Positions 1-7,937 of a stretch of 22,669 nt of DNA are shown here, piece after piece (position 1 is the first letter of the stretch; each line of letters begins with the position of its first letter). A program made the translations under genes and the position numbers. This DNA comes from an uncultured Alphaproteobacteria bacterium (lineage in GTDB: Bacteria > Pseudomonadota > Alphaproteobacteria > RF32 > CAG-239), in assembly GCA_934248075.1 (NCBI GenBank), contig CAKQKH010000022.1, positions 1-22,669 on the forward strand, in the 5' to 3' direction. Under the pieces are notes generated by a model. The model was given only the letters and a program-made list of their open reading frames with translations, was not told the origin of the DNA and did not search any database.

Positions 1-76
1 CTTTCCCACGACGGTTTGGGCCTGTGGCCATCTGCGATTCCAAGACCGCTGCATTAAACCACTCTGCCACCTCTCC
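1..76 (-). tRNA. tRNA-Ser (class II), 3' part truncated by the window edge and atypical
   Basis: Read on the minus strand from 76, the sequence has a GGAGAGG acceptor strand, TG at positions 8-9 and a D-arm (GCAGAGTGG..AATGC) typical of alphaproteobacterial tRNA-Ser, then GCGGTCTTGGA in the anticodon region. A small GGCC-ACA-GGCC hairpin lies where the long variable arm of a class II tRNA belongs. The 3' part is not canonical. The anticodon stem closes only as GCGGT/ATCGC around a six-base loop, so the anticodon cannot be assigned. After GTGGG the expected TTCGAAT of the T-loop is replaced by AAAG before the window ends. It could be a real tRNA-Ser damaged by sequence error at a contig edge, a decayed copy, or an interrupted gene. 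Only the 5' half and the promoter are firmly supported. Confidence 0.6.
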
Positions 77-92
77 ACGGTTTACGGACAAA

Positions 93-121
93 TATCTATA
101 TGAAAGTTTTGGCTTCGTCAA
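93..121 (-). promoter_or_regulatory. Predicted sigma-70 promoter of the tRNA-Ser gene
   Basis: On the minus strand TTGACG (121-116) and TAGATA (98-93) are separated by exactly 17 bases. The -10 box lies about 16 bases before the first base of the tRNA-like sequence at 76. This is a near-consensus -35 box and the expected geometry for a stable RNA gene, which argues that the tRNA locus is or was expressed. Confidence 0.6.
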
Positions 122-215
122 GAGTTATTTTATTTTTTATATGCATATTTTCGCAAAATGATTTTACTTTTTGGGACTGCTTGATAAGATTTTCTCATTC
201 AGACAAGGAGTGAAC

Positions 216-1136
216 ATGCAAGATATTCAGGCTATGATCAGCGCGTTTTTTGAGTTTATTTATCATCGGCAGGAGGTTTGGTATCGACGCAATATATTGC
301 GGCGGCAGGCGCCATGGACCGATGATGAAATTTTGCGCAATTACAAATTCTGCAATGTTTACCGTGAGTTGGACGGTGGCACGCAGGCAATTGTTAAATA
401 TTTGCGTCAGCCGGATATTTCTCCGCAAAATAAATTGTTTAACATCATCGCTTACCGCTTTTTTAACCGTCGCGATACTATTGAGCGTTTGTTTGGCGGT
501 TTGTTGGATATTTCCTCTTTTGACCGCAAATATTATGAGCGACGCTTTGATGAAATCAAACGGCATGAAAACATTTTTTCCAACGCTTACCTAATAACCG
601 CTCACGCTTATAATCCCGATTATCGCCCGCAAGACAAACATGTGCAAATTTTGTTGATGCTTGATGATTTGAGAGCCAAAATTAATGCCGTTATTGAAGA
701 ATTACGCCAATCTTCACCGCAGGAAGGATTGGCGGTAATTGCCCGCAATGTGCCTTTGGCCGGAGCTTTTTTGTCAGGGCAGATCTTGCTTGACGCGACC
801 TATGCCGGAGATATTGTTGATTATACCGGCGATGATTTCTTGGTGGTTGGTCCGGGCGCCCATTGGGGGTTGAATATCATTTTCGGGCATAAACTTTCCA
901 AAAAAGAAGCCGATGCCGAATGCCGCCGGCTATACCAGCGCCAAGCTGAAGAATTTGCCCGCCTTAAGGCCGAAAAACATTTGGATTGGGATTTGGTGCG
1001 CTGGCAAAATTCCAATTATCCTAATGCGCCGTATTTATGCCTGCACGATATTCAAAACAGTTTGTGCGAGTTTCGCAAATATTGGCGCCTCAAACATGGT
1101 GAAAAAGCCAAAAAACGTTATTTTTGCCCACAATAA
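216..1136 (+). CDS. 5-hmdU DNA kinase helical domain-like protein (DNA base hypermodification family)
   Basis: I start the protein at ATG 216 (306 residues) because AAGGAG at 205-210 sits five bases upstream; an in-frame TTG at 171 lacks such a site. Several blocks match what I know of the helical domain found in phage 5-hydroxymethyl-dU DNA kinases and related putative hypermodification proteins: PWTDDEILRNYKFCNVYRELD near residues 32-52, a YRFFNRRDTIE block, FLSGQILLD, DDFLVVGPGAHWG and the late DIQNSLCEFRKYWRLKHG. The family's usual DRxSQ after the YR motif reads DGGTQ here. No Walker A kinase motif, signal peptide or membrane segment is visible, so it resembles the helical module alone. 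The family is tied to modification of thymine-derived bases in DNA; the substrate here is unknown. It stands between tRNA-Ser and a housekeeping run with no phage genes beside it. Confidence 0.68.
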   Translation: MQDIQAMISAFFEFIYHRQEVWYRRNILRRQAPWTDDEILRNYKFCNVYRELDGGTQAIVKYLRQPDISPQNKLFNIIAYRFFNRRDTIERLFGGLLDISSFDRKYYERRFDEIKRHENIFSNAYLITAHAYNPDYRPQDKHVQILLMLDDLRAKINAVIEELRQSSPQEGLAVIARNVPLAGAFLSGQILLDATYAGDIVDYTGDDFLVVGPGAHWGLNIIFGHKLSKKEADAECRRLYQRQAEEFARLKAEKHLDWDLVRWQNSNYPNAPYLCLHDIQNSLCEFRKYWRLKHGEKAKKRYFCPQ

Positions 1137-1207
1137 GCCGTCTTAATCTTTTATAAAGCAAAAAACGTTAACCTGAATAAAATTTTAGCAGATTCGGGAG
1201 TAGGGTG

Positions 1208-2488
1208 GTGTTGCGAAAATCGTTAATTACGGCAAGTTTGGCTTTGTCTTTGGTGGTGGCGGCGTGTTCGTCCTCGGCCAACGTTACGTCTTTTGCTCCG
1301 CCCGAATATCTGAGCTGGCTTGACAAGCTGAAACTCGAAATGCGCGAAAAAGGCATATCTCAGAACACGTTGGATACCGTATATGCTCAGGATTTTTATC
1401 ATCCGGCGCCAGAAGTGGTTAAGATTGATCGTCGTCAGGCGGAATTTGTTCTGACCTCAACCGACTATCTCAACCGCGTGGTGAACCGCAGACGAGTGGA
1501 AGAAGCCCGCCGTCGTTATGCCGAGCTGAAACCTCTGTTAACCCAAATCGAAAATCAATATGGCGTTCCCGGAAATTATTTGGTGGCCTTTTGGGGGATA
1601 GAAACCAATTTTGGCAGCAATTTCGGCGGTTTTAATACCATTGCCGCCCTGACTATGCTTAGCTATGACACCCGCCGCCCCAAATTTTTTCGCGCTCAAC
1701 TTTATGAGGCGCTAAAAATCATTGACACCTGGAATATTGATTATACCCGTATGCAAGGCTCCTGGGCCGGAGCCATGGGGCATTTTCAGTTTATGCCTTC
1801 TACCTTTAATGCCTACGCGGTTGATTTTAACCATGACGGCCAGATAGATATTTGGCATTCGTTTGAAGACGCCGCCGCTTCGGCCGCCAACTATCTCTCT
1901 TCTATTGGTTGGCAAAGATCTCACCCTTGGGGTATGGAAGTCAGCTTGCCCTGGGATTTTGATTTTTCTCAAACCGGCCGCGGCAAAGTCAAGACCATTA
2001 AAGAATGGCGCAAACAAGGGGTGAAAACCAAAGACAATCGCGAGATTAAATTGGACAAGAAACTCGCCGCCGCCATTATTATTCCCGAGGGTAAAAAGGG
2101 GTCGGCTTATTTGGTTTTGAACAATTTTAACAAGATAATGCAATGGAATCGCTCGGAGAATTATGCTTTGGCTGTCGGCTTGCTGGCTGATTATGTTGTT
2201 TCGGATCGCCCATGGCAGGCCGCTTATCAAAATCCGGCCACCAGACTCAGAACCGATGATATTATTTTTATTCAAAGCTTTATCAACAAGTTGGGCTGGG
2301 GTAAACTTGATGAAGACGGCCAATTGGGCAGCCAAACCCGCGAGGCGGTAAAACAAGTGCAAAAAGCCGCCAAACTACCGGCTGACGGTTATCCGGACTA
2401 CCAATTATTGCAGAAAATCAACCGTTATAATCCCGAGATCGGATTTGCCATTCCGGTGCCGGCAAGAAAATTACACAAGCCCAATTAA
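1208..2488 (+). CDS. mltB: Lytic murein transglycosylase, MltB family, with peptidoglycan-binding domain
   Basis: A predicted outer-membrane lipoprotein that cleaves peptidoglycan glycan strands to 1,6-anhydro-muropeptides. The N-terminus is a lipoprotein signal with lipobox VAAC, the cysteine at residue 20. The SLT_2-type catalytic domain spans about residues 30-320. Its GIETNFG motif carries the probable catalytic glutamate (about residue 132), and MGHFQFMPSTF is also typical. Residues about 345-410 (RLRTDDIIFIQSFINKLG, then QLGSQTREAVKQVQ) form a PG_binding_1 domain, giving the two-domain layout usual for the alphaproteobacterial members. Starts GTG 1205, GTG 1208 and TTG 1211 are all in frame; GGAG at 1197-1200 is best spaced for 1208. 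It precedes rlpA by 66 bases and probably shares its transcription. Confidence 0.9.
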   Translation: MLRKSLITASLALSLVVAACSSSANVTSFAPPEYLSWLDKLKLEMREKGISQNTLDTVYAQDFYHPAPEVVKIDRRQAEFVLTSTDYLNRVVNRRRVEEARRRYAELKPLLTQIENQYGVPGNYLVAFWGIETNFGSNFGGFNTIAALTMLSYDTRRPKFFRAQLYEALKIIDTWNIDYTRMQGSWAGAMGHFQFMPSTFNAYAVDFNHDGQIDIWHSFEDAAASAANYLSSIGWQRSHPWGMEVSLPWDFDFSQTGRGKVKTIKEWRKQGVKTKDNREIKLDKKLAAAIIIPEGKKGSAYLVLNNFNKIMQWNRSENYALAVGLLADYVVSDRPWQAAYQNPATRLRTDDIIFIQSFINKLGWGKLDEDGQLGSQTREAVKQVQKAAKLPADGYPDYQLLQKINRYNPEIGFAIPVPARKLHKPN

Positions 2489-2554
2489 TCGCTTTACGAA
2501 GTCTGAAAAACAGTATAAGTTATCAGGCAAATGATTTGGATAACGGGAAATTAG

Positions 2555-3463
2555 ATGATAACCAACAATAACAAGCTGTTAGTCATGGTCCTGATTGGCG
2601 CGGCCATGATGTTAAATGCCTGTACTTATGGACGCATTGGCGCCGGAGGCTATACTCAGGCCGAGGCCATTAAAGGTCAGGGCGGGGTTTACAAAGTCGG
2701 CAATCCTTATAAAATTATGGGCAAATGGTATTATCCCAAAGAGGATTACCGCTATTCCGAGGTGGGAACCGCCTCTTGGTATGGCGAGGATTTTCACGCC
2801 AAAAAAACCGCCAACGGCGAAAAATATGATATGCACGCTCTGACCGCGGCGCATCGAACCTTGCCTTTGCCCAGTATTGTCAAGGTTACCAATTTGGAAA
2901 ACGGGCGTTCTTTGGTGTTGCGGGTTAATGACCGCGGACCCTATGCCAAAAACCGCATAATTGATATTTCCAAACGCGGAGCGCAGCTGTTGGGGTATCA
3001 AACTCAGGGAACCGCCAAAGTTCGGGTCGAGATATTGGAAAAAGAGAGCCGTGAACTCAAGGCCGCATTGCTTGGGCAGCCTTATGCAACCTCATCATCA
3101 TACGCAGCGACCTCGACCAAACCGGTTAAAACCATTGCTCAGGTTCCGGCGCAACCGATTAAACCTTTGCAGTTGATCGGCGCCGAATCTCCGGCCATAA
3201 CACAGGCCGCTGCGGCCGCTCCGACCTATGCCAAGGGCAGTTGGTTTGTGCAGGCGGGCGCCTATTCCAATGAAAACGCGGCGCAAAATTTGAGCCGTCA
3301 GCTGGCCAAATACGGCGCTACTCATGTGTCTCCGGCCACCATCAACGGCCAAAGGTTTTACCGCGTTCGCATGGGGCCATACGGCTTTAAGCCGGAGGCT
3401 GAGGTCTCGTTGGCCAAAGTCAAACATTTCGGTGTTTATAACGCCAAGGTTATACAGGATTAA
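2555..3463 (+). CDS. rlpA: RlpA family septal lipoprotein with DPBB and SPOR domains
   Basis: A predicted lipoprotein with lipobox LNAC (cysteine 23) after a short hydrophobic signal. The double-psi beta-barrel core (about residues 70-160) contains the hallmark run TASWYGEDFHAKKTANGE, then TAAHRTLPLPS, VTNLENGRS and VNDRGPY. The middle (about 165-225) is a low-complexity Ala/Pro/Thr-rich linker. Residues 228-302 (GSWFVQAGAYSNENAA through KVIQD) are a SPOR domain, which binds denuded glycan strands at the division septum. In Pseudomonas aeruginosa RlpA is a lytic transglycosylase acting on denuded glycans; the same activity here is inferred. Full length for the family. Between a lytic transglycosylase and a D,D-carboxypeptidase, it belongs to a wall-remodelling block. 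Confidence 0.92.
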   Translation: MITNNNKLLVMVLIGAAMMLNACTYGRIGAGGYTQAEAIKGQGGVYKVGNPYKIMGKWYYPKEDYRYSEVGTASWYGEDFHAKKTANGEKYDMHALTAAHRTLPLPSIVKVTNLENGRSLVLRVNDRGPYAKNRIIDISKRGAQLLGYQTQGTAKVRVEILEKESRELKAALLGQPYATSSSYAATSTKPVKTIAQVPAQPIKPLQLIGAESPAITQAAAAAPTYAKGSWFVQAGAYSNENAAQNLSRQLAKYGATHVSPATINGQRFYRVRMGPYGFKPEAEVSLAKVKHFGVYNAKVIQD

Positions 3464-3487
3464 ATCATAAAGAAGGTGTGGATAGCT

Positions 3488-4639
3488 ATGTTTAAGAATA
3501 AATTGTTAGTATCAGCCGCCGTACTCTGCGGTATGTTATCAGGAATAAGCGCCGCCGGCGCCATTGAGACCAAGGCTCGCAATCTGATTCTGATGGACTA
3601 TGACACTGGTCAGTACCTTTATAGCAAAGACGCCGACAAAATGATTCCGCCGGCCTCTATGAGCAAACTGATGACGGTGTATATTTTGTTCAGCAAACTC
3701 AAAGACGGCAGTTTGTCTTTGGACGATACTTTTTCGGTCAGTGAAAACGCCTGGCGCAAAGGCGGCGCGGCCAGCGGCGGCTCAACCATGTTTTTGAAAA
3801 TCGGCGACAAAGTTCGGGTTGAAGATCTGCTCAAGGGAATCATTATCCAGTCCGGCAATGACGCCTGCATTGTTGCGGCTGAGAATCTGGCCGGCAGTGA
3901 AGAGGATTTTGCCGAGGAAATGAACAAAAAAGCCAAAGAAATCGGGCTTGAGCATTCGCATTTTGCCAATGCCACCGGTCTGCCGCACCCCGATCATCGG
4001 ATGTCGGTGGAAGATTTGGCCAAACTGGCGCACCATATTATTGCCGAGTTCCCGCAGTATTATCATCTGTTTTCACAAAAAGAATTTGTTTATCAAAATA
4101 TCCGTCAGGGCAACCGCAATCCGTTGCTTTACAGCATGCCTTATGCCGACGGCCTCAAAACCGGTCATACGGAAGAAGCCGGTTACTGCCTGACTGCTTC
4201 GGCCAAACGCGGCAATCGTCGGCTTATCGGCGTGTTTACCGGTCTGAACTCCAACAAAGAGCGTTCGGAAGAGGCTGATAAAATCATGAGCTGGGGATTC
4301 CGCGAGTTTGATAACTACACCATTCTCCAAAAGGGTACCAAGATTGCCGATATTCCGGTTTGGTATGGCACCGCCAAAGAGGTTCCGATGCTGGTGTCGC
4401 AAGATGTGATTCGCACCCTCAAAAAGAGCAAATCCGACGAGATTAAATTGGTTGCCTCTTATGACAAACCAGTCAAGGCGCCGGTCAAGGCCGGACAGCA
4501 GCTTGGTGTAATCAAAGCCCAAATCCCCGGCCAGCCGACTTTGGAGATTCCGTTGGTGGCCGCCGCTGATGTGGCGGAAGTCGGGTTGTGGGGCCGCATT
4601 CGCAAAAACATCTCTTATTTATTGCTGGGAGTTGATTAA
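3488..4639 (+). CDS. dacA: D-alanyl-D-alanine carboxypeptidase (PBP5/DacA type)
   Basis: This protein removes the terminal D-alanine of peptidoglycan pentapeptides in the periplasm. From ATG 3488 it is 383 residues with a Sec signal peptide (residues 1 to about 25, ending in SAAGA). All three penicillin-binding motifs are present: S57-M-S-K60, S122-G-N124 and K224-T-G226. The C-terminal third, about 270-365, matches the PBP5 C-terminal beta domain, and the last residues (WGRIRKNISYLLLG) could form the amphipathic membrane anchor seen in this family. An in-frame GTG at 3476 would add four residues, but AGAAGG at 3471-3476 suits the ATG better. Its TAA overlaps the tmk ATG by one base (TAATG), implying translational coupling. 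Confidence 0.92.
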   Translation: MFKNKLLVSAAVLCGMLSGISAAGAIETKARNLILMDYDTGQYLYSKDADKMIPPASMSKLMTVYILFSKLKDGSLSLDDTFSVSENAWRKGGAASGGSTMFLKIGDKVRVEDLLKGIIIQSGNDACIVAAENLAGSEEDFAEEMNKKAKEIGLEHSHFANATGLPHPDHRMSVEDLAKLAHHIIAEFPQYYHLFSQKEFVYQNIRQGNRNPLLYSMPYADGLKTGHTEEAGYCLTASAKRGNRRLIGVFTGLNSNKERSEEADKIMSWGFREFDNYTILQKGTKIADIPVWYGTAKEVPMLVSQDVIRTLKKSKSDEIKLVASYDKPVKAPVKAGQQLGVIKAQIPGQPTLEIPLVAAADVAEVGLWGRIRKNISYLLLGVD

Positions 4640-5283
4640 TGAGCGGCCGTTTTATCACTTTTGAGGGCGGCGAAGGCACCGGCAAATCCACCCAGATTAA
4701 ATTGCTGGCGCAATATTTGCAGTCTCAGAAGATAAACACCGTTATCACCAAAGAGCCGGGCGGCACGCCGTTGGGGCAGGAGTTGCGGCATATTCTTCTG
4801 ACCGGCGACAAGAACAAAATGGACGCCACTACCGAGGCCTTGTTGTTTTTTGCCGACCGTCATGACCATATGGCTTCTTTAGTGTGGCCGGAATTGGCGC
4901 AAGGCCGCTGGGTTTTGAGTGATCGTTTTGCCGATTCTACCGAAGCTTATCAGTGTTATGGGCATAATGGCCGCGTTTCTAAAGCCATGTTGGATAGCTT
5001 GTATCAAATTGCCGTCGGTGATTTTAAGCCGGATCTGACCATCATTTTAGATATTGATCCCGAGATTGGCATCGGGCGATCGTTGGCTCGCGCCGCCGGC
5101 GAGGTTGAAAAAGAAATCCGCTTTGAGGGGATTGATATTGCTTTTCATCAGCGCCTGCGTCAAGGCTATCTTAAAATCGCCGCCGCCGAACCACAGCGCT
5201 GCGTGGTGCTGAATGCCGACAAGACCATAGAAGAATTGCATCAGGATATTATCAAAGTTGTTGCCGCAAGGCTGGGGGTATAA
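4639..5283 (+). CDS. tmk: Thymidylate kinase
   Basis: Phosphorylates dTMP to dTDP for DNA synthesis in the cytoplasm. The 214-residue length is normal. Residues 10-17 form the P-loop (GGEGTGKS), TKEPGGTPLGQELR follows at about 34-47, SDRFADSTEAYQ carries the DR(Y/F) substrate-binding motif, and an Arg-containing lid segment (RSLARAAGEVEKEIRFE) lies around residues 149-165. It overlaps dacA by one base and holB follows with no spacer, so it lies inside a polycistronic unit. tmk-holB adjacency is widespread in bacteria and supports the call. Confidence 0.96.
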   Translation: MSGRFITFEGGEGTGKSTQIKLLAQYLQSQKINTVITKEPGGTPLGQELRHILLTGDKNKMDATTEALLFFADRHDHMASLVWPELAQGRWVLSDRFADSTEAYQCYGHNGRVSKAMLDSLYQIAVGDFKPDLTIILDIDPEIGIGRSLARAAGEVEKEIRFEGIDIAFHQRLRQGYLKIAAAEPQRCVVLNADKTIEELHQDIIKVVAARLGV

Positions 5284-6333
5284 GTGGAAAACGCGTCAAC
5301 CGAACCGCAATATAATAACTTTTTGCTGGGGCATGCTGATGCCGAGCAGCTGTTTTTGCGTTGTTGGCAGGACAATTCTCTGCACAATTCCTGGCTGATT
5401 TCCGGCATTAAGGGCATTGGCAAAGCCACGCTGGCTTTTCGGTTGGCACGTTTTATTTTGAGCGCGGATGAGAACGACCGGCAAAAATACACCAGCTTGC
5501 AGGTTTCTCCCGATTCGCAGGCTTATAAACTGATTGCCAACAACGCTCATCCGGATTTTAAGATTCTGCAACGCGATTATACCGATACCGACCGCAAAAA
5601 GATTCTCAAGGCTATCAAAGACGGCAGTCAACTCAGCCCCGATGAGCTTAAAGAACTCAAAAAATCGGCTTTTATTCGAGTTGACGATGTTCGTACCATT
5701 AATGAGTTTTTGTCGCGCCGTTCTTCCGGCGACGGCTGGCGGGTTGTGTTGATAGACAGCGTTGATGATATGAACAGTGCCGCCGCCAACGCCGTGCTGA
5801 AAATTTTGGAAGAGCCGCCGTATAAGACTCTGATGCTGCTAATCAGCCACAATCCCAACCGTTTGTTACCGACCATTCGCTCGCGCTGTTCCAAATTGGA
5901 GCTAAAACCATTGTCAGACGGCGAGGTTGCCAGCTTATTGCGCCGCTATCGGCCGTCTTTGCCCGAGGCCGAGGTCAAAAAAATTACCGCCATTGCTTCC
6001 GGCAGTATCGGCAAAGCTTTGAGTTATGCCGACAACGATGCCGCCGGTCGCTATGATGCTTTGTGCGCTTTGATTGCCGCCGGCAAAAACTTTAGGACGG
6101 CAGATGTTTTGGATTTCTGCGCTGAAGCCGCCGCTTCGGAAGAGAATTTTGATCTTGCCCAAGAGCTGTTGCTCAAATTTTTGAGCGAACACGCCAAACA
6201 CACCGACAAAGTGGTTGAAACTGCCGATTGCTGGAGCAACGCGATTAAGACTTTTGCCGAGGCTGATACTTTAAATCTTGATAAAAAGCAGACATTGCTT
6301 AATATTATTGTAAATATTTGTAAACAATTGTAA
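5284..6333 (+). CDS. holB: DNA polymerase III subunit delta' (clamp loader)
   Basis: An AAA+ clamp-loader subunit that helps load the beta sliding clamp. The P-loop-like sequence GIKGIGKAT lies at residues 41-49. VDDVRTINEFLSRRSS, VVLIDSVDDMNSAAANAVLKILEEPP (the Walker B-like stretch and the motif before the SRC region) and the SRC motif in TIRSRCSKLELKPL are diagnostic. The zinc-binding cysteine cluster of some delta' proteins is not seen between P-loop and Walker B; that region is instead a lysine- and aspartate-rich insert (about 100-125). It starts with GTG directly after the tmk stop codon, with a G-rich Shine-Dalgarno-like stretch inside the tmk end. Only nine bases separate it from the TatD gene; metG is often found between these two in related genomes. 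Confidence 0.92.
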   Translation: MENASTEPQYNNFLLGHADAEQLFLRCWQDNSLHNSWLISGIKGIGKATLAFRLARFILSADENDRQKYTSLQVSPDSQAYKLIANNAHPDFKILQRDYTDTDRKKILKAIKDGSQLSPDELKELKKSAFIRVDDVRTINEFLSRRSSGDGWRVVLIDSVDDMNSAAANAVLKILEEPPYKTLMLLISHNPNRLLPTIRSRCSKLELKPLSDGEVASLLRRYRPSLPEAEVKKITAIASGSIGKALSYADNDAAGRYDALCALIAAGKNFRTADVLDFCAEAAASEENFDLAQELLLKFLSEHAKHTDKVVETADCWSNAIKTFAEADTLNLDKKQTLLNIIVNICKQL

Positions 6334-6342
6334 GAGGAAACT

Positions 6343-7140
6343 ATGTTAGTAGATAGTCATTGTCATCTTGATTTTGACGATTTTGACGGCGATATTGCCG
6401 ATATTATATGCCGCGCTAAAGAAAACGGAGTTAACATGATTCTAAACGCCGGCAACAACTTAGATGAGCTGCCCAATCAGCTGGCGTTGTCGGAGCAATA
6501 TCCGTTTGTTTATGCCGCTGTCGGCGTGCATCCGCACAACGCCGCCGAATATCCGGAGCTGAAAGCTGAAGATATTATTCCTCACACCAAACATAAAAAA
6601 GTCATCGGCATCGGAGAGACCGGACTTGACTACTACTATGACTACGCTCCCAAAGATTTGCAGATTAAGCTGTTGCAAGAACACATTAAGGCCGCGCAAG
6701 AGACCGGATTGCCGATAATCATTCATAACCGTGATTCCGATGACGATATGGCCGCGGTTTTGGGCGAGGCGTACAAACAAAAGCCGTTTGCCGGCATGAT
6801 TCATTGTTTTAATTCTTCCGCAAAATTTGCCGAGTTTGCGTTGTCAATCGGATTTTATCTTTCCGCCTCGGGAATGATTACCTTTAACAAATGCGGCGAA
6901 TTGCGCGATATTTTTGCCGAATTGCCGCTGAATCGCTTGTTAATTGAGACAGACTCTCCTTTTTTGGCGCCGATTCCGGAGCGTGGGCATCGCAACGAAC
7001 CGTCTTTTGTGCGTTATGTGGCGGAAAAATTAGCGCAAATTCGCGATATGTCTTTTGATGACATTGCGCAACTCACCTCAGACAACTTCTGCACTTTATT
7101 TCGCAAGGCCAGCGATAAAGGGCGGAGGAAGTATAAATGA
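6343..7140 (+). CDS. tatD: TatD family metal-dependent deoxyribonuclease
   Basis: A TIM-barrel metal-dependent hydrolase of the TatD DNase family (the E. coli gene in the equivalent tmk-holB context is ycfH). The metal ligands are all visible: H6 and H8 (DSHCHLD), E92 (GIGETGLDYYYD), H128 (IIIHNRDS), H154 (MIHCFN) and D204 (LIETDSPFLAP). The 265-residue length is typical. The start is supported by AGAGGAAA just upstream. Its stop codon overlaps the start of the next gene by four bases (ATGA), so the two are likely co-translated. Family members act as 3'-5' exonucleases or DNases in repair; the exact substrate here is unknown. Confidence 0.92.
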   Translation: MLVDSHCHLDFDDFDGDIADIICRAKENGVNMILNAGNNLDELPNQLALSEQYPFVYAAVGVHPHNAAEYPELKAEDIIPHTKHKKVIGIGETGLDYYYDYAPKDLQIKLLQEHIKAAQETGLPIIIHNRDSDDDMAAVLGEAYKQKPFAGMIHCFNSSAKFAEFALSIGFYLSASGMITFNKCGELRDIFAELPLNRLLIETDSPFLAPIPERGHRNEPSFVRYVAEKLAQIRDMSFDDIAQLTSDNFCTLFRKASDKGRRKYK

Positions 7141-7925
7141 GCTATGCCATTTTTATGGGCGCGGGTGCGGCGCCCGGCGTTCCTTCGCTGAGCAGTGGTT
7201 GGGGCTTTTGCGATTCTGCCAATCCGCGCAATGTTCGCCGCCGTATTGGCACATATTATAATTTTAACGGCACCGAGATTTTGGTTGACACCTCTCCGGA
7301 TTTACGCATGCAGTTGCTTGATAATCAGATCACTCGTCTGGACGCGGTGCTTTACACTCATGTTCACGCCGATCATTTGCATGGTATAGATGACTTGCGG
7401 GAAATCAACCGTATCAATCACTGTAATTTGAATTTTTATGCGGTTAAAAGCGTGTTGGAGCTTATCAAACGCCGTTTTGGCTACCTGATAACCAATCCCA
7501 ATGAGGTCAAAGACGTTATTCGCACTCCGAGTTTGGTTGCCAACAAAGCTTCTTTCGGCCAGAATTTTTGGGTTAAAAATGTCAAGATAACTCCATTGCG
7601 CCTGAGCGGCCATAACGTTCCCTCCAACGGCTATTTGTTTAATGACGGCGAGGTGGCGCACATTGCCGATTTCAAGTGGATGCCGCCTTCGACCCTAAAG
7701 CTTTTGACCGAACGAAAGATTAATCTTTTGGTTATGCCGCTGACCACGCCTTATGGGCAGAAATATCATGCCGGCTGGAATGAAGTTTGGGCTTATATAG
7801 AAAAAATTAACCCTCAGAAGGTTATTATCAACCACATGGCCAGCGAATGCGATTATGCGGCGTTGCAGCAATCATCGCCCGATAACGTGATTCCGGCCTA
7901 TGATAATATGAGAATTGAACTGTGA
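7137..7925 (+). CDS. MBL-fold metallo-hydrolase, PhnP-like
   Basis: A 262-residue metallo-beta-lactamase-fold protein. The N-terminus carries GAGAAPGVPSL and GWGFCDSANPRNVRRR, typical of the PhnP/phosphoribosyl 1,2-cyclic phosphate phosphodiesterase-like group. The metal-binding signature HVHADH lies at residues 75-80, with further candidate ligands in LSGHNVPSNG, HIADFKW and NHMASECD. The start at 7137 has a strong GGAGGAAG upstream and overlaps tatD by four bases. In Alphaproteobacteria this gene commonly follows tatD, which supports orthology, but no phosphonate genes are present and the true substrate is not evident. A cyclic phosphodiester is the best inference. Confidence 0.85.
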   Translation: MSYAIFMGAGAAPGVPSLSSGWGFCDSANPRNVRRRIGTYYNFNGTEILVDTSPDLRMQLLDNQITRLDAVLYTHVHADHLHGIDDLREINRINHCNLNFYAVKSVLELIKRRFGYLITNPNEVKDVIRTPSLVANKASFGQNFWVKNVKITPLRLSGHNVPSNGYLFNDGEVAHIADFKWMPPSTLKLLTERKINLLVMPLTTPYGQKYHAGWNEVWAYIEKINPQKVIINHMASECDYAALQQSSPDNVIPAYDNMRIEL

Positions 7926-7937
7926 GGATTATATAAA

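Noticed and set aside
1..76. Group I intron in tRNA-Ser
   Set aside because: The anticodon-loop break would allow it, but none of the conserved intron core is visible before the window ends, so it is only an option to test.
216..1136. A complete phage DNA-hypermodification cluster
   Set aside because: Only one gene of this type is visible; the following genes are chromosomal housekeeping genes, so a cluster cannot be claimed from this window.
1712..2362. 216-codon open frame on the minus strand inside the lytic transglycosylase gene
   Set aside because: It is a shadow of a well-supported enzyme gene, with no motif of its own.
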